The notes beneath the pieces are model-generated. The model was given only the letters and a program-made list of their open reading frames with translations, was not told the origin of the DNA and made no database searches. Below are positions 44,911 to 55,439 of a DNA stretch of 64,000 bases, piece after piece. Numbering within the stretch: position 1 is the stretch's first letter; the number at the start of each line of letters is the position of its first letter. The stretch is from Coffea arabica (Eukaryota; Streptophyta; Magnoliopsida; Gentianales; Rubiaceae): positions 25,624,001 through 25,688,000 of the forward strand of contig NC_092312.1 of NCBI RefSeq assembly GCF_036785885.1, read 5' to 3'. The position numbers were made by a program, and so were the translations under genes.

Positions 44911-45275
44911 AAATTGAGAGCTATTTTTTTGAGGGGGGGATTCTACAAACGAGAGTTTTGCTGATTTTGTTTAGACAGAATACTTGTAGTATACTAATTT
45001 ATAGGTGATCACTTCCATTTTACTTTGTACGTGCTGATCAATTGAACAAGATTCATTCTGCTGTAAAAAAAAAAGTGTGAAGAAAAAACCCTCAGGAGGA
45101 AACATATTCAAGTCCTTTGGCCATGAACTAGTCCATTCTCGAAAAGAGCTAATTCCAACTTGTTTTTTCAAAATTCCCACGTTGAAAATAATACGTGAAT
45201 TCGACTACAGGTTCTTTTTTTTTTTTTTTAAGTAGATTTCGACTACAGATTCAAAGTATATTCCTCACAAGGTAC

Positions 45276-45444
45276 CGGTTTGTTTGAATTGTAAATTATT
45301 TGAGATATTTTTACTGTAACATTTTTTGTGATGTGATGTATGTGAGATAAAAAGGTAATTGGGAAGATAAAAAGTTGTATTGAAAATTGTAATGGTGATG
45401 TCAGCAAATATAATTGGACAAATAATCTACTGTCCAAACAAACC
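45276..45444. mobile_element. Small TTTGGAT-type MITE (copy 2)
   Basis: About 169 bp. Ends are inverted: CGGTTTGTTTGAA on the left and GGGTTTGTTTGGA on the opposite strand at the right. Internal GTGATGTGATGTATGTGAGA. The best preserved of three copies in the window. Confidence 0.7.
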
Positions 45445-45795
45445 CTAATTTGATTAGGATTCCATATGAATACAACCCCTTCAAATAATATTTTCTTCTT
45501 TACTATATTGAAACACATAATGCAGAAAATATAATTGAACGTTGGACAATATTCGTTGCTGCAGAAAGAATCATAAAGTGGCATCTTGATGCTGATCGAT
45601 CAAAACTACAGCAGACCATGAATCAATTGCTTCTTAATCACTAATTAACAATCCATCCCTAATTATTACTCCCTTCAATTAGTATCAAAAAAGATCATAT
45701 TTATTCAAAAACTTAACAAAACAATAATGAATCAAGACTAAAAGAACCTTAATCCTATGTTAACAATAATGGTAGTATGAATCTTGATGCCAAAC

Positions 45796-46392
45796 CTAAA
45801 CAATGATCCGAAGATCAACTAACAGAGGCTTCTCTTCCCCTTGCGTGTAAACAAGCAAACAATCTCCCTTGTTTCCTTCGGTGGCCTTCGCTTTCACGAC
45901 CGGCAACTTTTCCCTACCGGTCAAGACCGCTAGGGCTTCCTCAATACTCCGGGCCTCAATGACGGCGCGGTTCTTGTTCTCCACAAGAACCATCTTATCA
46001 TACTCCTTCTTACTCGCGATACGGCTCTGCTTCCTCCTCTCCTCCTCCTCCACTTTCTTCTGAATCGCCGCCAGCTCCTCCTCCCTCTGCCGCTGCAGCT
46101 CCGTTTCCGTCTCCTTCTTTTTCTGCGTCTTCAGGCGCAGAATCCTCTCAAGATCCTCCTCCTCTTGCTTGGCCAAGTGGCGAGCCCAGGCTTTACGAGC
46201 CAATGCCTCGGCTCGCCTCTCGGCCTTCTCCTCCCTCCTTCTGGCGGCTCGGGACCAGGTGCCTTCCTCGTCACGCCACTGCTGGTCCGCCCCCCCGCGA
46301 CCCTCGCACTTTTCTGCGTTGCGCTTTGGAGCCTTGGCTAATGCTGCCTTCTCCGCCATGGAAATAGTTGTTTTATCGACTCTCTTCTTCAT
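45796..46392 (-). CDS. Truncated CCDC124-like coiled-coil protein
   Basis: 198 residues, highly charged and helical. AEKAALAKAPKRNAEKCEG, then WRDEEGTWSRAARRREEKAE and later IEARSIEEALAVL, match in order the N-terminal and central regions of the CCDC124/Lso2-type family, small ribosome-associated proteins tied to dormant ribosomes. The family's conserved C-terminal segment (FKAFEE...PGL...WKKSPDNPLNQ) is absent: after LTGREKLPV the sequence turns into unrelated residues and stops. GC content is higher than the surroundings and there are no introns. This suggests a retrocopy or a 3'-truncated paralogue that may still be open by chance. Start chosen at 46392; an ATG 11 codons later (MAEKAAL) is equally possible. 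Confidence 0.65.
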   Translation of the reverse strand: MKKRVDKTTISMAEKAALAKAPKRNAEKCEGRGGADQQWRDEEGTWSRAARRREEKAERRAEALARKAWARHLAKQEEEDLERILRLKTQKKKETETELQRQREEELAAIQKKVEEEERRKQSRIASKKEYDKMVLVENKNRAVIEARSIEEALAVLTGREKLPVVKAKATEGNKGDCLLVYTQGEEKPLLVDLRIIV

Positions 46393-46473
46393 GTTTTTTT
46401 TTCCCTCTGCTTCCTCTCTCTCTGGCTATGAGTATATGCAAATTACCTTTTCGACGGTTAATTTCTGAAGCAT

Positions 46474-46503
46474 TAATATATATATATATACACACACACG
46501 TAT
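46474..46503. repeat. AT/AC microsatellite
   Basis: TATATATATATATA followed by CACACACAC, just upstream of the CCDC124-like frame. Confidence 0.8.
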
Positions 46504-46569
46504 ATGGTTCGATTGGAAAAGCAAAAATCCTTATACGATTGGGAATGGAAATTCTACTTCCCTAAATCC

Positions 46570-47017
46570 ATCAATTTGAGGCGGCAAAAGTAATGCTACT
46601 GTCTTAGTAATAAAAATAATGGAAATTATTCAATTAATACAAAAATTAACATCGTAACTGAATATATGATTGCCACATCATTTAGTGATTTAAACTCTTA
46701 AAATAATCTAAGATTTGATCATTCTTATTGTATATGAATTTTATTTCATCGGCACAGTGCCTAAAAGGGTGGTACGTACAAGACCTCGAGATGTTTACGT
46801 AGAAACCAGAATCGGATAATTACAATATCACGTGCGTTTAATTTACAGATGGATTTTGCATCGATCACATCAATTAGCTTAGCAATAATTAGTAGCATAA
46901 AATTAAATTTCTCATAATCTTTTCAAATTATAAAGAAGAAGAAAAATAACAGCTACTTGGAATAAGTGCAGGCACATATAGATAAGGAGCTTTTGCAGCC
47001 GTAGGTCTGTTTATCTG
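46570..47017. other. Intergenic region left of chromovirus
   Basis: AT-rich; its last five bases (ATCTG, 47013-47017) are the duplicated insertion target. Confidence 0.5.
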
Positions 47018-47359
47018 TGTCAGCCCAGCAGATATGAAGACATTATTGGAACGGCACCGTTTAAGGAATTGGGGCAATTACTTGGTGGAACGGCACCGTT
47101 TAAGAGCTTAGGGCAATTACTTAGCCAAACGGCATCGCTTGGCTAATTGGCCAGTTAGTTACGATTAGTTAGTTTCTGACAATAAATGGGACCCACAGCT
47201 TGTAACAGATTTAGCTATCAGAATTGAATTTGTTTCTTTTCTCTCTCTAGTCTCTCTCTCTCTCTCGCTTCTACTCTCTCTCTCACTCTAATTTCTCCCA
47301 GCTTTCCCCTTTCCTCTCTGATTTACTACAATTTCCACCATTGATCCAAATCCGTGACA
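47018..47359 (+). repeat. 5' LTR of chromovirus
   Basis: 342 bp, TGTCAG..GTGACA. Inside, a 36-42-bp unit (GGAACGGCACCGTTTAAG..GGGCAATTACTT) is duplicated at the start, and a CT-rich tract (CTCTCTCT) lies near the transcript leader. Confidence 0.95.
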
Positions 47360-47362
47360 AAT

Positions 47363-47374
47363 TGGTACCAGAGC
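47363..47374 (+). other. Primer binding site (initiator tRNA-Met)
   Basis: TGGTACCAGAGC, three bases after the 5' LTR. It differs at one base from the usual plant TGGTATCAGAGC. Confidence 0.9.
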
Positions 47375-47397
47375 TAGCGGAATCCTTGGACACAATC

Positions 47398-50300
47398 ATG
47401 GCAGAAAGCACCAGATTTAAGACCTTGGAAGAACAAGTGAGGAAACAGGAGGCTAAGCTACAAGAAATCATGGAGAATCTTCAATCTTCACAATCGTCGC
47501 AGCAGCAGCTCAGAGGAGAGATTCGTCAAGAATTGGAAGAGAACAATAGGCGCATGGAAAGCTTGATGACTGGAATGGAGCAGAAGTTTGGCGCCTTCTT
47601 GGAACAAAAATTCAGCTCAATAATGCTGAATGTGACTGCTGCAAGGGACAAGCTGCCAGATGAAGAATCCAGGGGAAGAACAGAACAGGCACCGCCGTTG
47701 CTGCCGACTCCCCCTCCACAATTTAGATTGTATCCGGACGCAGAAGTTACGCGAGCTTTCAGGCATGAAGGTAGAATTCAAGCGCCAAATCCCCCAAAAC
47801 TTGATTTACAACTATTCTCAGGAGAAAATCCGAGAGAGTGGCTGCGAAAATGTAACAAGTACTTCATTAATTACCAAATTCCGAATGAGCAGAAAATAGC
47901 CATTGTAGAGATGTATCTGGAGGGAAAGGCAGATAGGTGGTTCCAAGGGGTTCGGATTGAGAAACCTAGACTATCCTGGGAAGAATTTGGGGAGATTCTC
48001 TGTAAACGATTCAATGAGAATGGTTATAAGGACATAATTGAGGAATTCAACAAACTACAACAGGAAGGGAGTGTGGAAGAGTACCAGGAGAGGTTTGAGG
48101 AACTAAAGCCACTAATGCTGGCCAGGAACAGTAATTTGGATGAGAGCTACTTTACCTCCAGTTTCATCAGTGGCTTGAAAGAAGAAATTAAGCCTATGGT
48201 GAAGATGCTGAGACCGACTACACTATCAGAGGCCTTTGAGATCTCGCTGTGGCAGGAACGCAACATCAAAATCCAGATCAGAGGAGTTAGAGAAGGCCAC
48301 AGAAATGTTGCAGAAAATAAGTTTGGCATGACCAAAGGCACTACTCCTGTAGCAGGCAGCACCAACACTTACCAGATACCATCAACTGGAAATTTCAGGA
48401 ATACCAGATTTAAGAATGTACAAACTGACCGTCAGGATTCTAAGAGAATTTCACCTCAAGAAATTCAGCACAGAAGGAGCCTGGGACTGTGCTTTAAGTG
48501 TGGGGACAAGTATGGACCTGGACACCAATGTAAGCCAGGACACTTAAATCTTCTGATCAGCGAAGATGAGGAGGAACCACTGTTCGAAGATGCACTGGGA
48601 GAACAAGACGACCAAACTGGACACCCTGGTCAAGTAATGGACATGTCCCTGCATGCATTGTCGGAGGCCTTAAAAAGAAAGACTATTACACTGACAGGGA
48701 AGCTGGATGGAGAGGAGGTGTTGATTTTAGTAGATACTGGTAGCTCTGATAGATACATCAACAGTGAGTTAGTCATTGGCATGGATATCAAGTACCAAAT
48801 GGTTTCAAATCCCTTTTCTGTGATCATGGGAAATGGCACCTGTGTTAACAGTAATGCAATCTGTCCAAGTGTAATGTGGGAAGTCAATCAGTACAAGTTT
48901 AGGTTTGATCTTAAAGTAATGGAGTTGGGAGGATGGGATATTATATTGGGAGTGGATTGGATGGTACACTTCAGTCCAATCACATTTGATTTTCATCAGC
49001 TAAGCATTTCTCTGTTCAACCAAGGACAGACAGTACACTTACAAGGACAAGCAGAGAACTGTGACATGGACCTGATCAGAGGGAAGGATTTGAGATATTT
49101 CATTGAGTATAAGAAGCAGATGTGCGCAGCCATGGAATGGAAGCAAAATAAAGATGGAGACGACCATACCATACCCAGAGCAGTGGAAAATATCCTCAGT
49201 GAGTATGCTGATGTCTTCAAGACCCCTGATTCCTTACCTCCTAAAAGGAGCATTGACCATGAAATTACTCTGAAGCCAGGATCTCAACCAGTCAAGCTCA
49301 AACCATACCGTTACCCTCACTCTCAAAAGGGAGAAATAGAAAAACAGGTTACAGAAATGTTGGAGCATGGAATAGTTATACACAGCACCAGCCCCTTTGC
49401 ATCTCCAGTGCTGCTAGTTAAAAAGAAAGAAGGCACTTGGAGGTTCTGTGTAGACTATAGAAAATTGAATGAAATGACTATTAAGGATAAATATCCAATA
49501 CCAAATGTAGAAGAATTATTAGATGAACTGGCGGGAGCTGTGTTCAAATCAAAGCTGGATCTGACAGCAGGATATCATCAGATTCGTGTCAAGACTCAGG
49601 ATACTCACAAGACAGCATTTCAGACTCATTGTGGCCACTATGAGTTCTTGGTGATGCCTTTTGGCCTTACCAATGCGCCAGCCACCTTTCAATCTCTGAT
49701 GAACCAGGTATTCCAACCATATTTGAGGAAATTCGTTTTGGTATTCTTTGATGATATATTGGTTTACAGTCCTACATTGGAGTCACATGTGCAGCATCTG
49801 AAAATAGTACTTGATACTCTGAGACAGAACCAACTATATGCAAAGAAATCTAAGTGCTCTTTTGCTCAGAAAACAGTAGACTATTTGGGGCATACTATTT
49901 CTGAAAAGGGTGTTAGTATGGATCAAACTAAGATTGACTGTATTTTGAAGTGGCCTATACCTCAGACTGTGAAGGAATTGAGGAGTTTTTTGGGTTTGAC
50001 TGGGTACTATAGGAGGTTCATACAAGGTTACGGACAAATATGCAAGCCTTTGACTGAACTCTTGAGGAAGGATAGTTTCATATGGAATGCAGGTGCTCAG
50101 AATTCTTTTGAGAAATTAAAGGAATTAATGGTCACTGCACCAGTTCTTAAACTGCCAGAATTCAGTAGGCCTTTCATCATTGAGACTGATGCCAGTGGTG
50201 GAGGTTTAGGGGCTGTATTGATGCAGGATGGCCATCCTATTGCATTTCTGAGTAAGGCACTATCTCCCAGAAATCTTGGGTTATCTGTGTATGAAAAGGA

Positions 50301-52068
50301 ACTCCTTGCTCTAGTAATGGCTGTCACTAAATGGAAGCATTATTTGGTAGGACATCACTTCATCATCAGGACAGATCACCAGTCTCTGAAGTACTTACTG
50401 GACCAGAAACTCAATACTGCTCTACAACACAAGTGGCTGACTAAGTTACTGGGATTGGACTACGAAATCCAATACAAAAAGGGTGCTGAAAATCTGGTTG
50501 CTGATGCACTCTCAAGGAGACAGGGGACGGATGCCTCCAGGGACAGCAATACCAGTTTCTGTTTGGCCCTATCTGCTGTTAAGCCAGGGTGGATGGAGGA
50601 ACTGATTCAAAGTTATGAAGGTGACCCTCACTGCCAAGAGATTATGTCCCAGCTACTGCTAGACTCTACATCTCAACCATCCTATACACTAGCAGAAGGA
50701 GTACTCAGATACCAAGGGAAACTGTATGTAGGGACAGGAAATGACATCAGAAGCAAACTGGTCTCAGCTCTACATAATTCTGCAATAGGGGGGCACTCAG
50801 GACAGAAGAGTTGTTGGCATAGGATCAAATCCATGTTTTACTGGCCTGAGCTCAAGAAGGATGTTATTGCCTATGTACAAGAGTGTGATGTGTGCCAAAG
50901 AAACAAGTCTGAACATCTCCCATATCCTGGCCTACTTCAGCCCATACCAATCCCTCAAAAGGCTTGGTCCCACATTGCTATGGACTTTATTGAGAAGCTT
51001 CCCAAGTCTCAGGGATATGACACTATACTGGTTGTAGTGGACAGGTTCACCAAATTTGGACATTTTTTGCTATTGACACATCCCTTCTCAGCTAGGCAGG
51101 TCGCACAAGTGTTCTTGGATAATGTTTTCAGATTGCATGGGTTGCCAGAATCAATCATCACTGACAGGGATAGAGTGTTCACTAGTTGCTTTTGGAAGGA
51201 ATTGTTCAAGCTAATGGGAATTCAGCTCAAATACTCTTCTTCTTACCACCCCCAGACAGATGGCCAAAGTGAGAGGCTCAATCAATGTCTGGAATCCTAT
51301 CTGAGGTGCATGACTTGTGAATTTCCATCCCAGTGGAGCAAGTGGATACCTACTGCAGAGTGGTGGTACAATTCTGCTTACCACACCAGCTTGGAACTTT
51401 CCCCATTCGAAGCCTTGTTTGGCTATAAACCAACACCTCTTCCTCTAGGACCATACCAGGACTCAGTGATACCTGCTGCAACTCAGGCATTACGGGACAG
51501 GGCCAGAATCACTGCTAGCATCAAGGAACACTTATCCAAGGCTCAAAATAGGATGAAAAACTTTGCTGATAAACACAGGACTGAGCGAGAATTTGTGGTA
51601 GGGGACTGGGTATTCTTAAAGTTACAACCTTATAGGCAACAATCTATATCTGTGCGCAAGTGCTTGAAGCTTTCTGCTAAGTACTATGGTCCTTTCCAGG
51701 TTGAAGAAAGGATTGGGCAGGTAGCTTATAGACTGAAGCTTCCTGCAGGGGCCAGGGTGCATCCGGTCTTCCATGTGTCATTACTAAAGAAGAAGGTAGG
51801 TCCTCTCCAACAACTATCAACTACATTACCAGAGTGGGATGAGCATGATCTGTGCCCTCTCCAACCAGAGATGATCCTGAAGAGTAGAGCAATATTACGT
51901 GATGGACAGCCTGTGGTACAACTCTTGGTTAAGTGGAATCACCTTAGTTTTGATGAAGCATCCTGGGAAGATAAAACCTTCATCGCGCACCAATTTCCAG
52001 AATTTTCTTGCAGACTTGCGGACAAGCCTGTTCGCAAGGGGAAGGGATTGTCAGCCCAGCAGATATGA
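47398..52068 (+). CDS. Gag-Pol polyprotein of chromovirus
   Basis: 1,556 residues from the first ATG after the primer site; no stop or frame shift. In order: a coiled-coil Gag N terminus; Retrotrans_gag around residues 135-300; a CCHC knuckle CFKCGDKYGPGHQC (about 364); aspartic protease LVDTGSS (about 445); reverse transcriptase with FFDDILVYS (about 783), where most relatives have YDD; RNase H ETDASGGGLGAVL; integrase with HHCC finger (H..H, CDVCQ, about 1127-1170), core MDFIEKLP, TDRDRVF and SERLNQ for the DDE triad; and a C-terminal chromodomain VQLLVKWNHLSFDEASWE (about 1504). Chromodomains steer integration to particular chromatin. The stop codon lies 20 bases inside the 3' LTR, so the last residues (SAQQI) come from LTR sequence. 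Confidence 0.97.
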   Translation: MAESTRFKTLEEQVRKQEAKLQEIMENLQSSQSSQQQLRGEIRQELEENNRRMESLMTGMEQKFGAFLEQKFSSIMLNVTAARDKLPDEESRGRTEQAPPLLPTPPPQFRLYPDAEVTRAFRHEGRIQAPNPPKLDLQLFSGENPREWLRKCNKYFINYQIPNEQKIAIVEMYLEGKADRWFQGVRIEKPRLSWEEFGEILCKRFNENGYKDIIEEFNKLQQEGSVEEYQERFEELKPLMLARNSNLDESYFTSSFISGLKEEIKPMVKMLRPTTLSEAFEISLWQERNIKIQIRGVREGHRNVAENKFGMTKGTTPVAGSTNTYQIPSTGNFRNTRFKNVQTDRQDSKRISPQEIQHRRSLGLCFKCGDKYGPGHQCKPGHLNLLISEDEEEPLFEDALGEQDDQTGHPGQVMDMSLHALSEALKRKTITLTGKLDGEEVLILVDTGSSDRYINSELVIGMDIKYQMVSNPFSVIMGNGTCVNSNAICPSVMWEVNQYKFRFDLKVMELGGWDIILGVDWMVHFSPITFDFHQLSISLFNQGQTVHLQGQAENCDMDLIRGKDLRYFIEYKKQMCAAMEWKQNKDGDDHTIPRAVENILSEYADVFKTPDSLPPKRSIDHEITLKPGSQPVKLKPYRYPHSQKGEIEKQVTEMLEHGIVIHSTSPFASPVLLVKKKEGTWRFCVDYRKLNEMTIKDKYPIPNVEELLDELAGAVFKSKLDLTAGYHQIRVKTQDTHKTAFQTHCGHYEFLVMPFGLTNAPATFQSLMNQVFQPYLRKFVLVFFDDILVYSPTLESHVQHLKIVLDTLRQNQLYAKKSKCSFAQKTVDYLGHTISEKGVSMDQTKIDCILKWPIPQTVKELRSFLGLTGYYRRFIQGYGQICKPLTELLRKDSFIWNAGAQNSFEKLKELMVTAPVLKLPEFSRPFIIETDASGGGLGAVLMQDGHPIAFLSKALSPRNLGLSVYEKELLALVMAVTKWKHYLVGHHFIIRTDHQSLKYLLDQKLNTALQHKWLTKLLGLDYEIQYKKGAENLVADALSRRQGTDASRDSNTSFCLALSAVKPGWMEELIQSYEGDPHCQEIMSQLLLDSTSQPSYTLAEGVLRYQGKLYVGTGNDIRSKLVSALHNSAIGGHSGQKSCWHRIKSMFYWPELKKDVIAYVQECDVCQRNKSEHLPYPGLLQPIPIPQKAWSHIAMDFIEKLPKSQGYDTILVVVDRFTKFGHFLLLTHPFSARQVAQVFLDNVFRLHGLPESIITDRDRVFTSCFWKELFKLMGIQLKYSSSYHPQTDGQSERLNQCLESYLRCMTCEFPSQWSKWIPTAEWWYNSAYHTSLELSPFEALFGYKPTPLPLGPYQDSVIPAATQALRDRARITASIKEHLSKAQNRMKNFADKHRTEREFVVGDWVFLKLQPYRQQSISVRKCLKLSAKYYGPFQVEERIGQVAYRLKLPAGARVHPVFHVSLLKKKVGPLQQLSTTLPEWDEHDLCPLQPEMILKSRAILRDGQPVVQLLVKWNHLSFDEASWEDKTFIAHQFPEFSCRLADKPVRKGKGLSAQQI
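52033..52048 (+). other. Polypurine tract of chromovirus
   Basis: GCAAGGGGAAGGGAT abuts the 3' LTR. It is read as part of the polyprotein (RKGKGL). Confidence 0.85.
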
Positions 52069-52390
52069 AGACATTATTGGAACGGCACCGTTTAAGGAAT
52101 TGGGGCAATTACTTGGTGGAACGGCACCGTTTAAGAGCTTAGGGCAATTACTTAGCCAAACGGCATCGCTTGGCTAATTGGCCAGTTAGTTACGATTAGT
52201 TAGTTTCTGACAATAAATGGGACCCACAGCTTGTAACAGATTTAGCTATCAGAATTGAATTTGTTTCTTTTCTCTCTCTAGTCTCTCTCTCTCTCTCGCT
52301 TCTACTCTCTCTCTCACTCTAATTTCTCCCAGCTTTCCCCTTTCCTCTCTGATTTACTACAATTTCCACCATTGATCCAAATCCGTGACA
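52049..52390 (+). repeat. 3' LTR of chromovirus
   Basis: 342 bp; no difference from the 5' LTR was found on reading both. Followed by ATCTG. Confidence 0.95.
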
Positions 52391-52930
52391 ATCTGTTGAT
52401 ACATTAATTGTGCCATGGTCACTGAGCTAGGTATTTTTCTCATGTTTTCTTTTTATTAACTTTTCTCCCCAAAAAATGAGGAAGAAAAAAAAAACCGTTC
52501 TCCAAACTAAAGACACGAGGAAAAAAACTTTTCTTGAAAAAAACATGAGAAACACCCTTTCCTTTCTTCACTTCTAAAATCTCACCCCTCCTTGGCTGAA
52601 AAATGTTAAAACAAAAACAAAATAATTAAAAAATTAAATTTAAATATATAATTATTTTTAAATGAGTATAAATTGATGAGTCGATTCAATCACTACTTAC
52701 CAATTAGATGTATTTAATTGGGTATCCATTTAGATCCACTCAAAATTTATTGTATATATAAATTCACTTATTAATGGATAGGTTTAAACGGATTAATATA
52801 ATTGGATTATGATTGAAACTAACAGAAATGGCAACGGCATAGCCAACTTTAACCTCCTCTTATGATCTAGTAGTCTTCTAGATTGCACTCGACTGGATTG
52901 CGCCATTTTACTTTTGCTTGCTTTCTATTA

Positions 52931-53193
52931 CTCCCTCCGTCCCAATTATTTAGTCATATTTCGAGAATTTAACTTTTTAACAATAGTGGTTTGATTATGA
53001 TGTTTATACTTCTCTTTTTAATTTTACCCCCACACAATTCAAAATTTAAATTTGAATGGTAACATGCATATAATTAGAAAAAAAATGTTATATTGGAAAT
53101 AGAGACTAAAAAGATACTTTGACTTTTTCAACATGACAAATGTTTTGGAACATTCCAAAACAGAAAATATGACACTTCAGGCAAAGGAATTAG
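52931..53193. mobile_element. Stowaway-type MITE
   Basis: Begins CTCCCTCCGTCCCAATTATT right after a TA, the classic Stowaway/Tc1-Mariner end. The right end has drifted (CAGGCAAAGGAATTAG on the plus strand, followed by TA). The interior is AT-rich and non-coding. Confidence 0.75.
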
Positions 53194-53673
53194 TAATTAC
53201 TATACCAAGATGTGACCAGTGTTGCCGTTATTGGCTGAAGCGATTGAACGTAGGATCACAATGTAATATGCTAATCAAACTTGTTGTATTTTAAGTTTAT
53301 AATCTAGGGCCTATCTGACGGATGCCAATGGCACTTATTAACATATCTTTCAGATGTCATATTTTAAAAATGTAAGATTTATTAGAAAAAGTAAATAAAT
53401 AAAAAAGATGGTATGTAAAATTAAATAGAAAAAATATATTAACGCACGGATGGTAATAATTATTAGTGTGTGTATATATGTGTGTGTGTGTATGTGACAA
53501 GTTCGATGAATTTTAGATGTGTTAATGATATTGGACATTCGTTAGAAAAATCCTATAATCTATGATCACATATAACGAAATCAACCTTAGATATTTTTGT
53601 GTGTATTTCAACCATATTTAGAGTGGATCAGGGAAAGGATGATTGTAGAGATTAAAACTTAAATTAGTTATTT

Positions 53674-53835
53674 ATTTGGATATGATTTTATTTGTAAATA
53701 ATTATTTAATTGTATCATAAACATATTTTTTAATCACTTTTTTTTAAACCATATTTTTACCCATATACATCACATCATAAAAAAAATGCTACGTTGTTTT
53801 TTTCAAACTATTATTCCAAATAATCTCCTATCTAA
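53674..53835. mobile_element. Small TTTGGAT-type MITE (copy 3, inverted)
   Basis: Carries CATCACATCATAAAAAAAAT and ATTATTTAATTGTATCA words that are the reverse complement of the family at 43328 and 45276. The ends are degraded. Confidence 0.5.
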
Positions 53836-53940
53836 AACACTAACGTGTTGTGCTAAAATCAAATTTTTCAAAAAATAGTAACTATTCCCAAGTCTACATT
53901 TCTCATGAAGGAATTGCAGAAAAACGTTTTATATCATAGA

Positions 53941-54922
53941 CCTGTTTGGCACCCTAGTTTTTTACCAAGTTTTTTAGCTACTAGTTTTTTAACAACTTTT
54001 GCTACAGGAACCCCAAAAAAATTTCCAAGATTTTTTATCTACACACTTCAAAAATCTATATACAAAAAATTTTCCAAAAACTTTTCTTCCTCCCTCACCC
54101 AACCCACCACACCAACCACCACCTCCACCACCTCTCCCGGCGCCGATCACCTAAAAAAAAATTTTTGAGTCCCTCACCCTCACCCCTTCTCCTCCCCTTC
54201 CCTTTTCCCCTCTCCCTCCCCCGCCACCCTCCCCCTCCTGCTAGGTGCGATCTGGTCGCGCGACTAGATCGCAAAGGGGAAGGGGGAGGGGGCTACGATC
54301 TGGTCACGATCTGATCCCAGATCGCAAAGCAGAGAGAGGGAGGGTGGCGGAGGAGGGAGAGGGGAAGAGGGGAAGGGATGGAGGGAGAGAAAAAGCAAAA
54401 AATAATAATGCACAGCTGCCGGCCTTCCTCGGGCGTCGGAGTGTAAGGGAGAGGGGAGAGGAAAGGGAGAGGGAAGAGGGGAGAGTGGGCAGAGGGGGTG
54501 GCGGGCCTAGGGGGTGGCGGGCAGAGGGGAGAGGAAAGGAATGGTGGAAAAGTTTGGGGGTGGCGGGGGAGGGAGGGGAGGAGAGGAGAAAAGCAACAAA
54601 AAAAAAAGAAAAAAAAAAAGAACAGAGGTGGTACTGGCGGAGGTGCTGGAGGTGGGAGGTAGAGGAGAGGTAACGGGAAAGGGGAAGGGGGAAGGAAGAA
54701 GATGAGAGGAAAGAAAAGAAAAAGGAAAGAAAGAAAAAGAAAGAGAAAGAGAAAAAGAAAGAAAAAAAAAAAGAAAACGAAAAAAAAAATTTCACTTTAC
54801 AAAAACTTCTACAAAATTTTTTACATTCCAAAAACTTCTACAAAATTTTTTCAAAAACTTCTATAGTGCACTACAGTAAAATTTTAGACAAACTTCCAAA
54901 AAACTCATGTTCCAAACGGGCC
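53941..54922. mobile_element. Foldback-like element with pyrimidine and purine arms
   Basis: 982 bp. Ends are inverted: CCTGTTTGGCACCCTAGTTTTTT on the left and, on the opposite strand, GGCCCGTTTGGAACATGAGTTTTTT on the right. The left part is C/T-rich (about 54060-54240: CCCTCCCCC words) and the right part almost pure G/A for about 500 bases (54265-54775), so the strand can fold on itself. Long open frames here are compositional. No transposase and no clear target duplication. Confidence 0.6.
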
Positions 54923-55363
54923 TTTGTCTAAGTCAGTAGAAACATTCGTTGGTTTTGGTGTCCGGTTTTTAAATTGCTATGCATAAAATGACTAATATCT
55001 ATATAGTATCTTAGAAAGAGACAAAGCAAAATAATAGAAGACTGGCCAATCAACTAAACATAGGAACTTTCTTCTCTATGATGAGTTTGGACTCCTCACA
55101 TTAAAAAAAATGAAGTTATGACTTCAAAGACAGACCCACATAGGGAGGCCCAATCACCAGCCTAGCCAACCCAACAACTACGGGCTTGATTAGGACGGGA
55201 AAAATAATGTTGATTGGGTTGGGGTGGGTTAATTATGATAGAAACTATAAATGGACTTGTGAACATCTGTACGAGTGTGGTCTCCGACCTCCCAAATTGG
55301 GCATTAAAGCATCCACATTTCATTATTGTAAGTTGGTGCCACTAGTGTTGATATTTGTTTAAA

Positions 55364-55432
55364 GACCTATACCACTATACAATATCTATACCACTATACA
55401 ATATACCTATACCACTATACAATATATAAAGA
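55364..55432. repeat. Minisatellite, three units of 19-21 bp
   Basis: CTATACCACTATACAATAT starts at 55367, 55386 and 55407. Confidence 0.85.
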
Positions 55433-55439
55433 CCTATTT

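Larger units (their letters stand above)
47018..52390 (+). mobile_element. Full-length young Ty3/gypsy chromovirus
   Basis: 5,373 bp. The two 342-bp LTRs look identical by eye, there is a perfect ATCTG target duplication (47013-47017 and 52391-52395), a tRNA-Met primer site, an uninterrupted Gag-Pol frame, and a purine tract directly before the 3' LTR. The C-terminal chromodomain places it among chromoviruses. The small size and short LTRs fit the Reina group, but that assignment is an inference. Everything needed for transposition appears present. Confidence 0.97.

Noticed and set aside
48147-51209. Minus-strand frames within the chromovirus
   Set aside because: Shadows of the Gag-Pol frame.
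54245-54831. Open frames of up to 175 codons on both strands
   Set aside because: Low-complexity Arg/Gly/Glu or Phe/Ser/Pro from the purine-rich foldback arm.
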